Shown here one piece after another: positions 46,392 to 56,319 of a stretch of 64,000 nt of DNA. The DNA is from Pleionea sediminis (GTDB lineage Bacteria > Pseudomonadota > Gammaproteobacteria > Enterobacterales > Kangiellaceae). Numbering within the stretch: position 1 is the first letter of the stretch; each line of letters opens with the position of its first letter. The notes under the pieces are model-generated. The model saw only the letters and a list, made by a program, of their open reading frames with translations. It was not told the DNA's origin and searched no databases. The stretch spans positions 372,001-436,000 of the forward strand of contig NZ_SUNB01000002.1 of assembly GCF_007570825.1 (NCBI RefSeq), in the 5' to 3' direction. Position numbers and translations under genes: made by a program.

Positions 46392-47243
46392 TTAGCGACG
46401 TCTTCTGTTAGAAGGCCGCTTAGTTTTGTATTTCATCTGCTTTTTTCGCTGTGTACTGCTTTCAGTCGTCCGTTTAAAATTTCGAGCGGATGGTTCAAGT
46501 TGAACAGACTTTTCGATATCACGCACCACTTTTGGTTCCAACTCCAAAAATGAGCCTTTGCGTAAACCTCGTTCTAAATTAACAATGCCATACTTTACTC
46601 GAATCAAACGTGAAACTTGGCAACCAACAGCCTCCCACAAGCGCCTCACTTCTCGATTACGGCCTTCTTTCAATGTCACGTGATACCACTGGTTAAAACC
46701 TTCACCACCTGAGAACCGAATGCGATCAAAGTTGGCCATTCCATCTTCGAGAGCGACACCTTTTCTTAACCGCTCGATAACTTCATCAGTTATCTCTCCG
46801 TTAACACGAACAGCGTATTCTCGCTCTAGCTCATAGCTGGGATGCATCAAACGATTGGCAAGCTCACCATCATTTGTAAACAATAATAATCCCGCCGTGT
46901 TTAAATCCAGTCTACCAATAGCAATCCAGCGGCCGTTTCCAGGATTAGGTAAGGCATCAAATACTGTTTTTCGACCTTCGGGATCTTTTCGAGTGCAAAC
47001 TTCACCTTCGGGTTTGTTATAAGCAATTACCCGACGGACCATTGCCTCTTGACGAGGAATCGATATAACGCGCCCATCAACGCGAATTTTATCCGCTTCA
47101 CTGGCACGTGCACCTAATTCGATTATTTCACCATTAACCGACACCCGGCCTTGAGAAATAACCGATTCCATTTCACGACGCGAGCCCATTCCAGCGCGCG
47201 CTAATAACTTCTGTACTTTTTCAGTCGAATCCGACAAAGTCAT
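46392..47243 (-). CDS. rluB: 23S rRNA pseudouridine(2605) synthase RluB
   Basis: 283 residues. An S4 domain (about 7-55, KVQKLLARAGMGSRREMESVI) is followed by the RsuA/RluB catalytic domain with Asp in IGRLDLNTAGLLLFTNDG and the KEGRNREVRRLWEAVG motif. A basic, low-complexity tail (about 250-283) follows. It modifies U2605 in the peptidyl-transferase region of 23S rRNA. Placement directly after scpB is conserved in many gammaproteobacteria. Confidence 0.93.
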   Translation of the reverse strand: MTLSDSTEKVQKLLARAGMGSRREMESVISQGRVSVNGEIIELGARASEADKIRVDGRVISIPRQEAMVRRVIAYNKPEGEVCTRKDPEGRKTVFDALPNPGNGRWIAIGRLDLNTAGLLLFTNDGELANRLMHPSYELEREYAVRVNGEITDEVIERLRKGVALEDGMANFDRIRFSGGEGFNQWYHVTLKEGRNREVRRLWEAVGCQVSRLIRVKYGIVNLERGLRKGSFLELEPKVVRDIEKSVQLEPSARNFKRTTESSTQRKKQMKYKTKRPSNRRRR

Positions 47244-47255
47244 ACCCTTCTTTCA

Positions 47256-48332
47256 TTATTGTCGGTTTTGAGAATCATTTTCAGACGATGTTTCATCGTC
47301 TTCTATTTCCTCATCACTCGAACTATCGATCTCATTTTCTTCAGCATGCAAGCTTTCAGTCAATGTGTCATTTTCTGAATCCTCGACTACCTCGACCGAT
47401 TCAGCTTCAAACGCATCATTAAATGTTTCATCATCAGCTTGAATATTTTCTGATTTTGAAAGCTCTGCCTGCTCAATTATTTCTTCTTCCGATAGATCTT
47501 TTTTACTGGTTAAAGCATCTACCGCATGCAAAGTATTATCTAACTCCGCCATTAATTCATCAGTGGTTAAATGACTTTCCTCATCCTCAGCTTCGTCATT
47601 TTCTTCGAGCATATCTTGCTGATTTTCTACATCACTTTCGAAAGATTGATCGGAATCACCGTGAGCTGAATCGGGTTGTGATTCATCGTTATCTTGAACA
47701 TCTTTCTCAGTAGCGTCACTCGTTTCGGTAGAGTGCTCTACATCATCCGATTGTTCATCACCTTTTTCTTCCAACTCAAGCTCTGCATTTATTTTATCTA
47801 AATCACGAATTTCAGATAACGTTGGCAACTCTTCCAAACTTTTTAGATTAAAATAATCAAGAAAATCTTTTGTTGTTGCATACAGGGCTGGACGCCCGGG
47901 AACATCACGATGCCCTACGACACGAATCCACTCTCGTTCAAGCAAAGTTTTAATAATATGTGAACTAACGGCAACACCCCGTACTTCTTCAATTTCAGAA
48001 CGAGTAATTGGCTGACGATAGGCAATCAATGCCAAAGTTTCGAGCAACGCACGAGAATATCGCGGTGCTTTTTCTTCCCAAAGTCGAGCAATCCATTCTG
48101 CATAATCTTGTCGAGCTTGAAACCGAAATCCACTGGCCACTTGCTTGAGTTCTATTCCACGATCTTCATAAGAATCGTTTAAAGCATTTAAGGCTTCTTG
48201 AACTTCACCTGTGGTAGGACGTTTATCTTCCTCAAACATCAGCAACATTTTATCGATAGACATGGGTTTGCCGTAAACCATAATGGCTGCTTCAAGCAAG
48301 TTCTGTAATTTTTCAGGGGTCATACTACTCAT
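47256..48332 (-). CDS. scpB: Segregation and condensation protein B, with long acidic tail
   Basis: 358 residues, against about 190-200 for the folded family. The two winged-helix domains lie in residues 1-175, with AIMVYGKPMSIDKML, ALLETLALIAYRQPITRSEIEEVRGVAVSS and GRPALYATTKDFLDYF. Residues about 185-358 are a disordered Asp/Glu/Ser-rich tail. ScpB dimers with ScpA join SMC to compact and segregate chromosomes. scpA is directly upstream and the transcript probably continues to rluB. Confidence 0.93.
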   Translation of the reverse strand: MSSMTPEKLQNLLEAAIMVYGKPMSIDKMLLMFEEDKRPTTGEVQEALNALNDSYEDRGIELKQVASGFRFQARQDYAEWIARLWEEKAPRYSRALLETLALIAYRQPITRSEIEEVRGVAVSSHIIKTLLEREWIRVVGHRDVPGRPALYATTKDFLDYFNLKSLEELPTLSEIRDLDKINAELELEEKGDEQSDDVEHSTETSDATEKDVQDNDESQPDSAHGDSDQSFESDVENQQDMLEENDEAEDEESHLTTDELMAELDNTLHAVDALTSKKDLSEEEIIEQAELSKSENIQADDETFNDAFEAESVEVVEDSENDTLTESLHAEENEIDSSSDEEIEDDETSSENDSQNRQ

Positions 48333-48361
48333 GATGATAATTGTCTCATGGTGTTTTTAAT

Positions 48362-49441
48362 TCACGACGTCAATTCATCGGTTTCAATTTGAGCGCGCGC
48401 ACGAACATGAATCGGACCGTAGGGTTCATTTTGAACCAACTCGATCAATTTTTCTTTCGACAACTCCATCACCGAAAGAAATGTCACAACAACACCTTGT
48501 CGCCCTTCCTCCACAGTAAAAAGCGTAACAAAGTCAGTAAAGTGTTCTGCCGACAAGACAGCCAAAACATGCGTCATCTTTTCTCTAACGGAAAGGGTTT
48601 CACGCTCAATTTGATGATGCGTAAACATATCCGCACGTTTTAAAACGTCTTTAAATGCCAAGAGCAATTCTTTTAAATCAAGCTCCGGTTGTGGTCGCAC
48701 TAAATTCAATTCCGGAGTTTCGACCTCTGTTGGAAAGACGTCACGACTCAAACGCGGCATTTCATCGATATCTTCAGCAGCCTTTTTGAAACGCTCATAT
48801 TCTTGCAGCCGGCGAATCAAATCTGCACGAGGATCACTTTCATCTTCTTCTTCGGTTTTTGGTCGTGGTAACAGAACTCGACTTTTTATTTCGCACAAAA
48901 CGGCAGCCATTACCAAGTATTCTGCGGCCAGTTCCAAATTCAAGTTCTTCATCAACTCTACGTATTCCATATATTGCTCGGTAATATTGGCAATCGGAAT
49001 ATTGGTAATGTCTAAATTTTGACGTCGGATAAGATACAATAAAAGGTCGAGCGGACCTTCGAATGCTTCGAGAAAAACCTCCAATGCGTCCGGGGGAATG
49101 TAGAGATCTTTCGGCATTTCCCGAACGGGCTCGCCGTTAACTAAAGCAAAGGGCATTTCCTCTTGAACAGGTTGAGCATCGGATTTTTCAGATGAAACCT
49201 GCACTTCATCTGCCGAAGCCTCTTGTTCAGAAGACGCCTGACCGGGTGAGCTATCACTTGCCGCATTGTCGCTATCTGGAACTTCAGAGTCCAACTCGCT
49301 ACGCTCCGTTTCGCTTTCCACCTGGTCATTGTCTGATTCTTTCGGTGACGATGCAGAGTCTTCGGTCACAACAAGATCATCGGAAGTTGTCTCTGGCGAC
49401 TCCTCCAATTCGGGTTGCTCTGTTATGTCTTGCTGACTCAT
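48362..49441 (-). CDS. scpA: Segregation and condensation protein A, with acidic N-terminal extension
   Basis: 359 residues. An acidic, low-complexity extension (about 1-95, rich in Glu/Ser/Asp) precedes the kleisin core. The core begins LEVFLEAFEGPLDLLLYLIRRQ and includes PIANITEQYMEYVE and EYLVMAAVLCEIKSRVLLP; the C-terminal winged helix has VTFLSVMELSKEKLIELVQ. ScpA bridges the SMC heads. An internal start could remove the extension, but the frame is continuous and the ATG at 49441 is plausible. It is followed by scpB after 29 bases. Confidence 0.93.
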   Translation of the reverse strand: MSQQDITEQPELEESPETTSDDLVVTEDSASSPKESDNDQVESETERSELDSEVPDSDNAASDSSPGQASSEQEASADEVQVSSEKSDAQPVQEEMPFALVNGEPVREMPKDLYIPPDALEVFLEAFEGPLDLLLYLIRRQNLDITNIPIANITEQYMEYVELMKNLNLELAAEYLVMAAVLCEIKSRVLLPRPKTEEEDESDPRADLIRRLQEYERFKKAAEDIDEMPRLSRDVFPTEVETPELNLVRPQPELDLKELLLAFKDVLKRADMFTHHQIERETLSVREKMTHVLAVLSAEHFTDFVTLFTVEEGRQGVVVTFLSVMELSKEKLIELVQNEPYGPIHVRARAQIETDELTS

Positions 49442-49496
49442 TTAAATTGCCACCTAATATCGATATCCCACCGAGTACACTACCAAGGTTTAACAC

Positions 49497-50714
49497 TTAA
49501 CGATAGTTCAAACCCATCGCTTGTCGAACGTCATCCATTGTCTCACGAGCAACGTCTCTAGCCCGCTCGCTGCCTTCGTTGACAATGTTTTTCACCAACT
49601 CAGGATTTTCAATGTATTCTTGTGCATTGTCACGAAAAACTTGCTGCTCTTTAATCACGCAGTCAATTACCGGCTGCTTACATTCGAGGCAGCCAATTCC
49701 CGCTGTTTTACAGCCTTCCTGCACCCAACTCTTTACTTCATCATTCGAATAAATTTTATGAAACTCCCAAACTGGGCAGTTTTCCGGATCACCTGGATCA
49801 TCTCGACGAACACGAGCAGGATCGGTCGGCATGGTTCGGATTTTCTTTTCCACCGACTCAGGCTCTTCTCGCAAAGTAATTGTATTGCCGTACGACTTGG
49901 ACATTTTTTGACCATCAAGTCCTGGCATTTTTGAACAGTTGGTCAGCAAAGATTGCGGTTCAGGCAAAATGACTTTTCCACCACCTTCTAAATAACCATA
50001 GAGCCGCTCTTTGTCACCACGGCTTATTGAAGCGTGACCTTCAAGTAAAGCTCGCGCCGTCGCAAGCGCTTCATCGTCACCTTCTTCCTGATAACGTTTA
50101 CGCAACGCGGAGTATAACTTTGAGTTTTTCTTGCCCAGCTTTTTAACAGCAGCTAATGCTTTTTCTTCAAACCCCGGCTCTTTCCCATAAATATGATTGA
50201 ATCGTCGTGCAATTTCTCGAGCCAATTCGATGTGTGGAACCTGATCAGCGCCCACCGGAACTTGTCCTGCTTTGTAGATTAAGATATCAGCAGTTTGTAA
50301 TAATGGATAACCCAAAAATCCATAAGTGGATAAGTCTTTATCTTTCAGCTTTTCTTGTTGCTCTTTATAAGTGGGTTGACGCTCTAACCAGCCCATTGGC
50401 GTGATCATCGACAACAACAAATGGAGCTCTGCATGCTCCGGTACTTTAGATTGAATAAAAATCGTTGAATTACCTGGATTAACACCAGCAGCTAACCAAT
50501 CAATCACCATATCCCAGATGCTTGGTTCAATAATCGCTGGATCGTCATAATGGGTCGTTAACGCGTGCCAATCAACAGCACAAAAGAAACACTCATATTC
50601 GTGTTGCAGTTGTACCCAGTTTTTCAATACACCGTGATAATGCCCTAAATGCAATTTCCCAGATGGCCGCATACCTGACAAGATACGCTGATTCTGAATT
50701 GCCACCGAACTCAA
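49497..50714 (-). CDS. trpS: Tryptophanyl-tRNA synthetase
   Basis: 405 residues, the longer TrpS form. Class I signature GKLHLGHYHG (HIGH type) near 18-27 and KMSKS in GQKMSKSYGNTI. An insertion of about 60 residues between the Rossmann halves (around KNSKLYSALRKRYQEEGDDE) accounts for the extra length and is present in other proteobacterial long TrpS proteins. It charges tRNA-Trp. Placed upstream of scpA, a conserved neighbour pair. Confidence 0.95.
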   Translation of the reverse strand: MSSVAIQNQRILSGMRPSGKLHLGHYHGVLKNWVQLQHEYECFFCAVDWHALTTHYDDPAIIEPSIWDMVIDWLAAGVNPGNSTIFIQSKVPEHAELHLLLSMITPMGWLERQPTYKEQQEKLKDKDLSTYGFLGYPLLQTADILIYKAGQVPVGADQVPHIELAREIARRFNHIYGKEPGFEEKALAAVKKLGKKNSKLYSALRKRYQEEGDDEALATARALLEGHASISRGDKERLYGYLEGGGKVILPEPQSLLTNCSKMPGLDGQKMSKSYGNTITLREEPESVEKKIRTMPTDPARVRRDDPGDPENCPVWEFHKIYSNDEVKSWVQEGCKTAGIGCLECKQPVIDCVIKEQQVFRDNAQEYIENPELVKNIVNEGSERARDVARETMDDVRQAMGLNYR

Positions 50715-50814
50715 AGCCTTTCCCCTTAATGACGTTGTGTTTTAACTTTGTTAAAAGAACCGAGCATTATACAGACTGAGCCCGGTTTGAGTAAGTGATT
50801 TAGTTGTTCAAAAA

Positions 50815-51438
50815 TCATGCTGAAAATGAGTCAGGATCGCCCGCTCCATAACGTAAAACTTCCGGCGTTCCTTCCGTTAAATCAATAACCGATGTCGCCA
50901 AATCGCCACAATGTCCGCCATTAATGACCAGATCCAATTGATTGCCATAAGCTTCAAAAATGTCATAGGCATCAAACAATTGTTCTTCACGATCGGGCAT
51001 AATGAAACTGGAAGACATAATAGGTTCATCGAGCGCCTCTAAGAGTGCAAGTGCAATAGGATTATTAGGCACTCGAATCCCAATAGATTTTCGCTTGGGA
51101 TGCATTAATCGGCGAGGTACCTCTCCTGTCGCTTTTAATATAAAGGTATATGGCCCAGGAGTATGATTTTTCAACAGTCGAAACGTCGCATTATCCACTC
51201 TTGCATAAGTCGCTAACTCTGACAGATCTCGACAAACCAACGTGAAATTATGGTCTTTTTCCAGTTTTCGCAAACGTCGAATACGATCCAAGGCGCCTTT
51301 ATCGCCAATATGGCAACCCAATGAATAACCACAGTCGGTGGGATAAACCATCAACCCACCTTTTTGAACCAGAGCAACCGCCTGACTAATTAAACGAGGT
51401 TGAGGATTATCAGGATGAATTTCTAAATACTGCGCCAT
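50815..51438 (-). CDS. yciO: Sua5/YciO/YrdC family protein (YciO)
   Basis: 207 residues. The YrdC fold is seen in GLMVYPTDCGYSLGC, the K/R-rich KLEKDHNFTLVCRDLS, GPYTFILKATGEVPRRLMHPKRKSIGIRVP and DLVINGG. YciO is a paralogue of threonylcarbamoyl-AMP synthase TsaC; its own role in t6A synthesis is uncertain. Neighbours rnm and trpS match the E. coli yciV-yciO region. Confidence 0.9.
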   Translation of the reverse strand: MAQYLEIHPDNPQPRLISQAVALVQKGGLMVYPTDCGYSLGCHIGDKGALDRIRRLRKLEKDHNFTLVCRDLSELATYARVDNATFRLLKNHTPGPYTFILKATGEVPRRLMHPKRKSIGIRVPNNPIALALLEALDEPIMSSSFIMPDREEQLFDAYDIFEAYGNQLDLVINGGHCGDLATSVIDLTEGTPEVLRYGAGDPDSFSA

Positions 51439-51500
51439 AATTTGTTCTCAGTTTTATATTAGACGTTGATTTTTTACAGCTTTTCGGGGGAGGTCGTAAC

Positions 51501-52343
51501 TTACCACAATTCCCATATTGGCTGAACATTTGATGGCATAGGTGCAAAATGTCCAGGTTTTACCCAACGCCATTCAGGATTATGGAAGTCAGCGCCTTGC
51601 GACCCATGCAGTCCAGCTGCTATTGCTTGCTCGCTTAACCACCGAATTAAAGCAGGGTCGGCATTAGGATACGCCAGCTCTATTCCTTGACCGCCAGCTG
51701 CTACAAACTGGGATATTAATTCTTTCAATTGACGACGAGCGAGCTGATAACGTCCCGGATGAGCAATTATAGCATGACCACCGGCTTTGCTAATGACTTC
51801 GACAACTTCTTGCAAATCGGGCCATTCAGCTGCCACATAAGCTTTTCCTTTACGGCCAATTAAGCGTTTAAAGACCCGATTTGAATCGGGTGCAGCCCCC
51901 AAACTGACCAGGATTTGTGATAAATGTGTGCGTGTTACTGATTCTGGGCTCAAACCAGCAACGGCTTCACTAACTCCGTCGATTCCCAATGCCTCCAATT
52001 TCTCAGCAAAGGCAGAAAGCCGCTGGCGCCGATAACGCTGCTGATTACTCAAAAAACGGTTTAAATCTTGATTGTTTATATCTATTTGCAAACCAACGAC
52101 GTGTATTTCTCGATTTCCAAACTGACAAGAAATTTCGACGCCAGGAATTATTTCACAAGGAGTTTGCAAAGCTCGCTCTGCTATCTCTAGATGCGCACCG
52201 ATTGAATCATGGTCAGTAATGGCGAGTGTTTTTACACCATTTTCAACAACATGCGACAACAATTGATCAACACATAAACTTCCATCCGAATAATGTGTAT
52301 GGCAATGTAAGTCGATTGCGTGGGAGTGTGCAGCAGGGTTCAT
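51501..52343 (-). CDS. rnm: PHP-domain 5'-3' exoribonuclease Rnm (YciV)
   Basis: 280 residues. PHP metal ligands in DLHCHTHYSDGSL (about 11-23), ITDHDSIGAH, GVEISCQF, a later IIAHPGRY and the final QGADFHNPEWRW. RNase AM (Rnm/YciV) trims 5' ends of 5S and 23S rRNA and degrades short RNA and pAp. Divergent from yciB, with under 100 bases between them for both promoters. Confidence 0.92.
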   Translation of the reverse strand: MNPAAHSHAIDLHCHTHYSDGSLCVDQLLSHVVENGVKTLAITDHDSIGAHLEIAERALQTPCEIIPGVEISCQFGNREIHVVGLQIDINNQDLNRFLSNQQRYRRQRLSAFAEKLEALGIDGVSEAVAGLSPESVTRTHLSQILVSLGAAPDSNRVFKRLIGRKGKAYVAAEWPDLQEVVEVISKAGGHAIIAHPGRYQLARRQLKELISQFVAAGGQGIELAYPNADPALIRWLSEQAIAAGLHGSQGADFHNPEWRWVKPGHFAPMPSNVQPIWELW

Positions 52344-52440
52344 TTACAGCAAATACTCAAATCAGGGTTGGCTTACTGGGAACAGGCAAAGTATCATTAG
52401 CGATAATGCAAAAACAAGTCAAACCATTGATACTTAAACC

Positions 52441-53025
52441 ATGAAGCTATTTCTCGATTTTTTCCCCGTACTCGCCTTTTTCATTTCTGCGAAAGTGTGG
52501 GACATCTATATTGCCACTGCCGTTTTAATATTGGGCAGCTTTATCCAAACCGTTGGTCATTGGCTTATCAAGAAAAAGTTTGAAAAATTGCACTTGGTCA
52601 CTTTTTTCGCGTCATTGATTTTAGGAAGCATGACTTTGTTTTTCCGTGACGATAGTTTTATTAAATGGAAAGTCTCTGTCGTTTATTGGATTTTCAGTGG
52701 CACTATTTTCGTTTTCTTATTACGAAAAAAAATTGCGATAAAAGCCCTGTTTGAAGGACTTATGAAAATTGATATGGGTTTGAAAGATACGCTTTGGCAC
52801 AAAATTAATATGGCCTGGGCAATATCACTACTCGCATTGGGCTTTTTAAATTTGTGGATTGCTTATTCATTCAGCCTGGATGCATGGGTAAACTTTAAAG
52901 TTTGGGGCACCATGATTATTCAACTTATAATGATGCTTGTCACATTCTTTATCATCTTCAAAAATATGCCCGAAGAAAACAGAAGAGCACTCGAACAAGA
53001 AGAGCCGCCAAAGGAAAATGATTAA
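52441..53025 (+). CDS. yciB: Inner membrane septation protein YciB
   Basis: 194 residues with five membrane spans. The start [20 protein letters not shown] and central [24 protein letters not shown] block are characteristic of the IspA/YciB family, which influences envelope synthesis and division. The TAA stop overlaps the ATG of yciI (TAATG). Confidence 0.94.
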   Translation: MKLFLDFFPVLAFFISAKVWDIYIATAVLILGSFIQTVGHWLIKKKFEKLHLVTFFASLILGSMTLFFRDDSFIKWKVSVVYWIFSGTIFVFLLRKKIAIKALFEGLMKIDMGLKDTLWHKINMAWAISLLALGFLNLWIAYSFSLDAWVNFKVWGTMIIQLIMMLVTFFIIFKNMPEENRRALEQEEPPKEND

Positions 53026-53324
53026 TGTGGTACGCCATTATTGCCCAAGATGTTGACAATAGTTTGGAAAAACGACAACAAGCACGCCCCAAACATTTGG
53101 CAAGATTAGAGCAACTCAAAAACGAAGGACGGCTTTTCGTGGCTGGTCCACATCCTGCAGTCGACGGAAATGATCCTGGCCCAGCTGGCTTCACAGGAAG
53201 CTTAATCATTGCCGAGTTTAATAGCCTTGAAGATGCAAAGCAGTGGGCAAATCAAGATCCCTATGCCGAAGCCGGTGTTTATGAAACCGTTACTGTTAAA
53301 CCCTTTAAAAAGGTATTACCCTGA
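53025..53324 (+). CDS. yciI: YciI family protein
   Basis: 99 residues, a dimeric alpha+beta barrel protein. The pattern [34 protein letters not shown] and [22 protein letters not shown] matches YciI closely, including the conserved His/Asp pair thought to form the active site. Function not firmly known. Translationally chained to yciB upstream (TAATG) and bolA downstream (TGATG). Confidence 0.93.
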   Translation: MWYAIIAQDVDNSLEKRQQARPKHLARLEQLKNEGRLFVAGPHPAVDGNDPGPAGFTGSLIIAEFNSLEDAKQWANQDPYAEAGVYETVTVKPFKKVLP

Positions 53325-53584
53325 TGGACAACTCTCAACGTATCGTCGAAATCGAAGCCGCACTAAATAAAGAATTGTCGCCAACTCATTTAGAAGTTAT
53401 TGATGATAGTCACCTACACGCAGGGCATGCAGGAGCCAAAAGCGGCAAAGGCCACTTCACTGTGGTAATCACTAGCCCAAGTTTCGAAGGAAAAAGACCT
53501 CTACAGTGCCATCAGATGATCTATTCCGCTTTAGGAGAACTCATGCAAACTGATATCCATGCATTGAGTATAAAAATCCCATAA
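53324..53584 (+). CDS. BolA family transcriptional/iron-sulfur regulator
   Basis: 86 residues. BolA fold with LEVIDDSHLHAGHAGAKSGKGHF (two His of the HxH-type segment), FEGKRPLQCHQMIY and the final MQTDIHALSIKIP. BolA proteins pair with monothiol glutaredoxins and iron-sulfur clusters, and some bind DNA. Its ATG overlaps the yciI stop by one base. BolA against IbaG cannot be settled by eye; the loop length favours BolA. Confidence 0.9.
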   Translation: MDNSQRIVEIEAALNKELSPTHLEVIDDSHLHAGHAGAKSGKGHFTVVITSPSFEGKRPLQCHQMIYSALGELMQTDIHALSIKIP

Positions 53585-53784
53585 TCAATGCCGACTGTTA
53601 TTATTCCATTTTTATAGTTTTTGCTTAAAAACTTTTTCAGATCTTACTTCACTGAAAACAATGACCATTTGCTATTAAAAACCATCTCGTAAAAAAATAT
53701 ATAGCAAGTTAAACCCTCTGACCTCTTGAGTATACGAGCACCCCAATTTACAGTGTTAGTTGATCCTTTGGCAGAGGTGGTTCA

Positions 53785-54324
53785 ATGCGTTATACGATTA
53801 TACTACTGGGATGTATTATTATTCTGGCAACCTGGCTTTCTACACCTCCTCCATTCGAAAGAGGTAGTCAACAACTTTCTCATCCTAAAAAAAACGTTAT
53901 TGATTTATCATCGAGAGAGACAACTGATGATAAAATTTCACACATTGAAAAAAGTACTGAAAACGAGCATTCGCTCAAAAGCCACCTAAACTCAAAAGCG
54001 CTTCACATCATCGCCTCTATCGAAAAATTATTCACATCAGGAAAGGTTTCGCAAACAGAAAGAAATTATTTAAAACGATTAATTATGAGAAAAACATTGA
54101 AATTGAACAGCTATTTTTTGTCGGACAATCCAACATTATCCAAACCAGAATCGTTTGATTCGAGTAAATTGCCTCCAGAGGAATACAAAAAGATTGAAAA
54201 CGCATTTATTTCAGAATTACTATCCACGGACGTTTATCCGCCAGGTATCTCTCGTGATGAATATTTAAATAAAGAACTCACCAAATTTAAAGAGAAAATA
54301 GAGCAGCCTTCGTCATACCAATAA
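53785..54324 (+). CDS. Hypothetical membrane-anchored protein
   Basis: 179 residues. GAGGTGG lies before the ATG. One hydrophobic N-terminal segment (about 4-20, TIILLGCIIILATWL) is a membrane anchor or uncleaved signal; the rest is hydrophilic with a helical segment around 72-100 (HIIASIEKLFTSGKVSQTER) and a Lys/Glu-rich end. No family recognised. A 200-base gap separates it from bolA, and the A+T-rich flanks suggest an accessory region. Confidence 0.65.
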   Translation: MRYTIILLGCIIILATWLSTPPPFERGSQQLSHPKKNVIDLSSRETTDDKISHIEKSTENEHSLKSHLNSKALHIIASIEKLFTSGKVSQTERNYLKRLIMRKTLKLNSYFLSDNPTLSKPESFDSSKLPPEEYKKIENAFISELLSTDVYPPGISRDEYLNKELTKFKEKIEQPSSYQ

Positions 54325-54366
54325 AACGACTCATATAAACTCTCAAAAGCATAAATAAAGGCATTA

Positions 54367-55122
54367 CTAATCTTTTTCAGCTATCCTACCTTGTAACCAA
54401 AAACAACCCGATAACTTGTCACCAATATTAATGTCTCTGCATCGAATGTTTGACTTATGAGTAACCATGGGCAGATTAAACATATTCTCATTATTCCGAT
54501 CTTGAATTAACTTAATATCGAGCTCAACCAAGTCATGATTTTTCAGGGCGACTTCCTCAACTCTTAAAACTTCACCAATGAAATCATAATCATTATCGGA
54601 ATTAGTGTGAGTACTGGGCATATATGAGCAAAAATCGTCAGAAAAATTTTCTGGAAGTTCATTTGCAACATCAATCACATAAGCGAAACTCGTCAACGAA
54701 ATAGGTAATTCTCCACCTTGTTTGTATCGCTTTGAATTCTCCAAATAATCAGTCGCAAAAAAATCAACCGCGAAAGTATCTCTCCCTGAACCGATAACTT
54801 GCCCTTCAATGCCATTGACATGCTCCCACTCTTTCACTTCATTTATAGTCACAGGAATATCGTTGGTCGAAATTAATGCTGGGTATAAGGTTTGTAATGC
54901 ATTTTCTGTCTGGATTCCCAGAATACAAACATTACCATATTTTGCTTGGAGCCTCAGTTTATTCTTAACACTACCATGTAAGGTTAAGTCGCTTAAAGTT
55001 TCATTAATAGCAGACTCCATATCAATCGACTCATCAAAACTTAAAAGCGCGCCCCAATGATCACCATGAGATCCATTAGTTGTTTTACTCACTTTTACTT
55101 TGCTATCAAAAAAACCAAACAT
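54367..55122 (-). CDS. Hypothetical protein, cytoplasmic
   Basis: 251 residues from ATG 55122, with GGGGA at eight bases; an upstream start at 55146 is less likely. No signal peptide or membrane span. Recognisable only as a mixed alpha/beta protein containing GSHGDHWGALLSFDESIDME, IGSGRDTFAVDFFATDY and a C-terminal KSNIRCRDINIGDKLSGCFW that looks like an OB-type strand pair. I do not recognise the family. Convergent with the gene at 53785. Confidence 0.65.
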   Translation of the reverse strand: MFGFFDSKVKVSKTTNGSHGDHWGALLSFDESIDMESAINETLSDLTLHGSVKNKLRLQAKYGNVCILGIQTENALQTLYPALISTNDIPVTINEVKEWEHVNGIEGQVIGSGRDTFAVDFFATDYLENSKRYKQGGELPISLTSFAYVIDVANELPENFSDDFCSYMPSTHTNSDNDYDFIGEVLRVEEVALKNHDLVELDIKLIQDRNNENMFNLPMVTHKSNIRCRDINIGDKLSGCFWLQGRIAEKD

Positions 55123-55302
55123 ACAGGTCCCCAAGGTTAAAATCACTTAAGTATAGTCGAGTTCTACTTAACGATTATCTGAGAACGCATAAAAGATTAT
55201 TGCTTGCATTCAATAAATAATGACCTACGACACAACTTTCACAATATATTTCCATATGAAAAATAATGTTAATAATTCATAAATCAAAATTTCATAAACA
55301 TA

Positions 55303-56319
55303 CTAAACGCCAACAACTCGCTCTCTATATTTCCCAGGGGGTTCATCAAACCAACTTCGGAATGCTCGAGTAAATGTACTTTGATCCTGATAGCCGAGGA
55401 GTAGAGCGACATCGATTAAACTCATATCAACTCTCTTTAAATAAGCTGTCGCACTAGTTCGCCTTATCTCATCAAGTATTTGCTTAAAACTGGTTTTTTC
55501 GTCTTGCAATCGACGCCTTAAAGTCCGTTCATGAAACCCTAAAAATGTTGCCGCCTCAGATAAAGTAGGGACTTTTTTTCCAAGCTGGCTTTGGATGTAG
55601 CATGATACCTGACTTTTTACGGACTCACTTTCCTGAAAAAGCTTCAACCGGTTATCAAGCTGAAACTTCATAAGCTCGACAATCGTGGGGTCAGACTGTT
55701 GTAATGGTGTATTTAAAATTTCAGAATGAAAGTGCAATGCAGTTCTCTTAGCATTAAAATCGATAGGACATCCAAAAATATCTTCATAAAGTTCACTTCT
55801 CTCGGGACGTTCATGTTTAAATTCCACTTTAATAACAGGGTACTGATCACCCCAAGTTATCCATCTACCGATACCAATATAACCTGACATCACGGCTTCA
55901 TTAACCGGTCTAATCAATGATTGATCTTCAAAACAAGAATGCCACTCCAGTACTGCGACATCACCTTCTAAATACAGTGGCGTTTGTCCTAGTTCTTGAT
56001 TTAACTTTTGATATCTATGATTGAGTTGAATAGCATCATAAAGTGTTTCAGAACACATAACCGCATAACCTAAAACATCAAATGTTCCAGGCTTAAACGC
56101 TTGACCAACTCTTAAACCAATGAGCGGATCTCCGCATAGCTTAATAGCTTCATGAAATAACATCACCGTTTTAAGTGAGCATAATCGATTATTAGGTGAT
56201 GAAAAAAAATCTTCATTCACATCGATACAATCCCAAAGTGCTGCTTTAGAAGCACCACACTGTGCTGCCACCTCAATAATCGTTTCAACATACTTTGCTG
56301 AAAAAGTGCCAACCTTCAT
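55303..56319 (-). CDS. AraC family transcriptional regulator
   Basis: 338 residues from ATG 56319, with a strong GGAGGAAATC ribosome binding site. The N-terminal ligand domain (about 20-200) is of the Arabinose_bd/OruR type, with GDPLIGLRVGQAFKPGTFDVLGYA. The C-terminal AraC HTH (about 240-335) has EAATFLGFHERTLRRRLQDE and DVALLLGYQDQSTFTRAFR. Regulators of this subgroup usually control fatty-acid, ornithine or steroid-like catabolism. No catabolic genes are adjacent, so the target is unknown. Confidence 0.9.
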   Translation of the reverse strand: MKVGTFSAKYVETIIEVAAQCGASKAALWDCIDVNEDFFSSPNNRLCSLKTVMLFHEAIKLCGDPLIGLRVGQAFKPGTFDVLGYAVMCSETLYDAIQLNHRYQKLNQELGQTPLYLEGDVAVLEWHSCFEDQSLIRPVNEAVMSGYIGIGRWITWGDQYPVIKVEFKHERPERSELYEDIFGCPIDFNAKRTALHFHSEILNTPLQQSDPTIVELMKFQLDNRLKLFQESESVKSQVSCYIQSQLGKKVPTLSEAATFLGFHERTLRRRLQDEKTSFKQILDEIRRTSATAYLKRVDMSLIDVALLLGYQDQSTFTRAFRSWFDEPPGKYRERVVGV

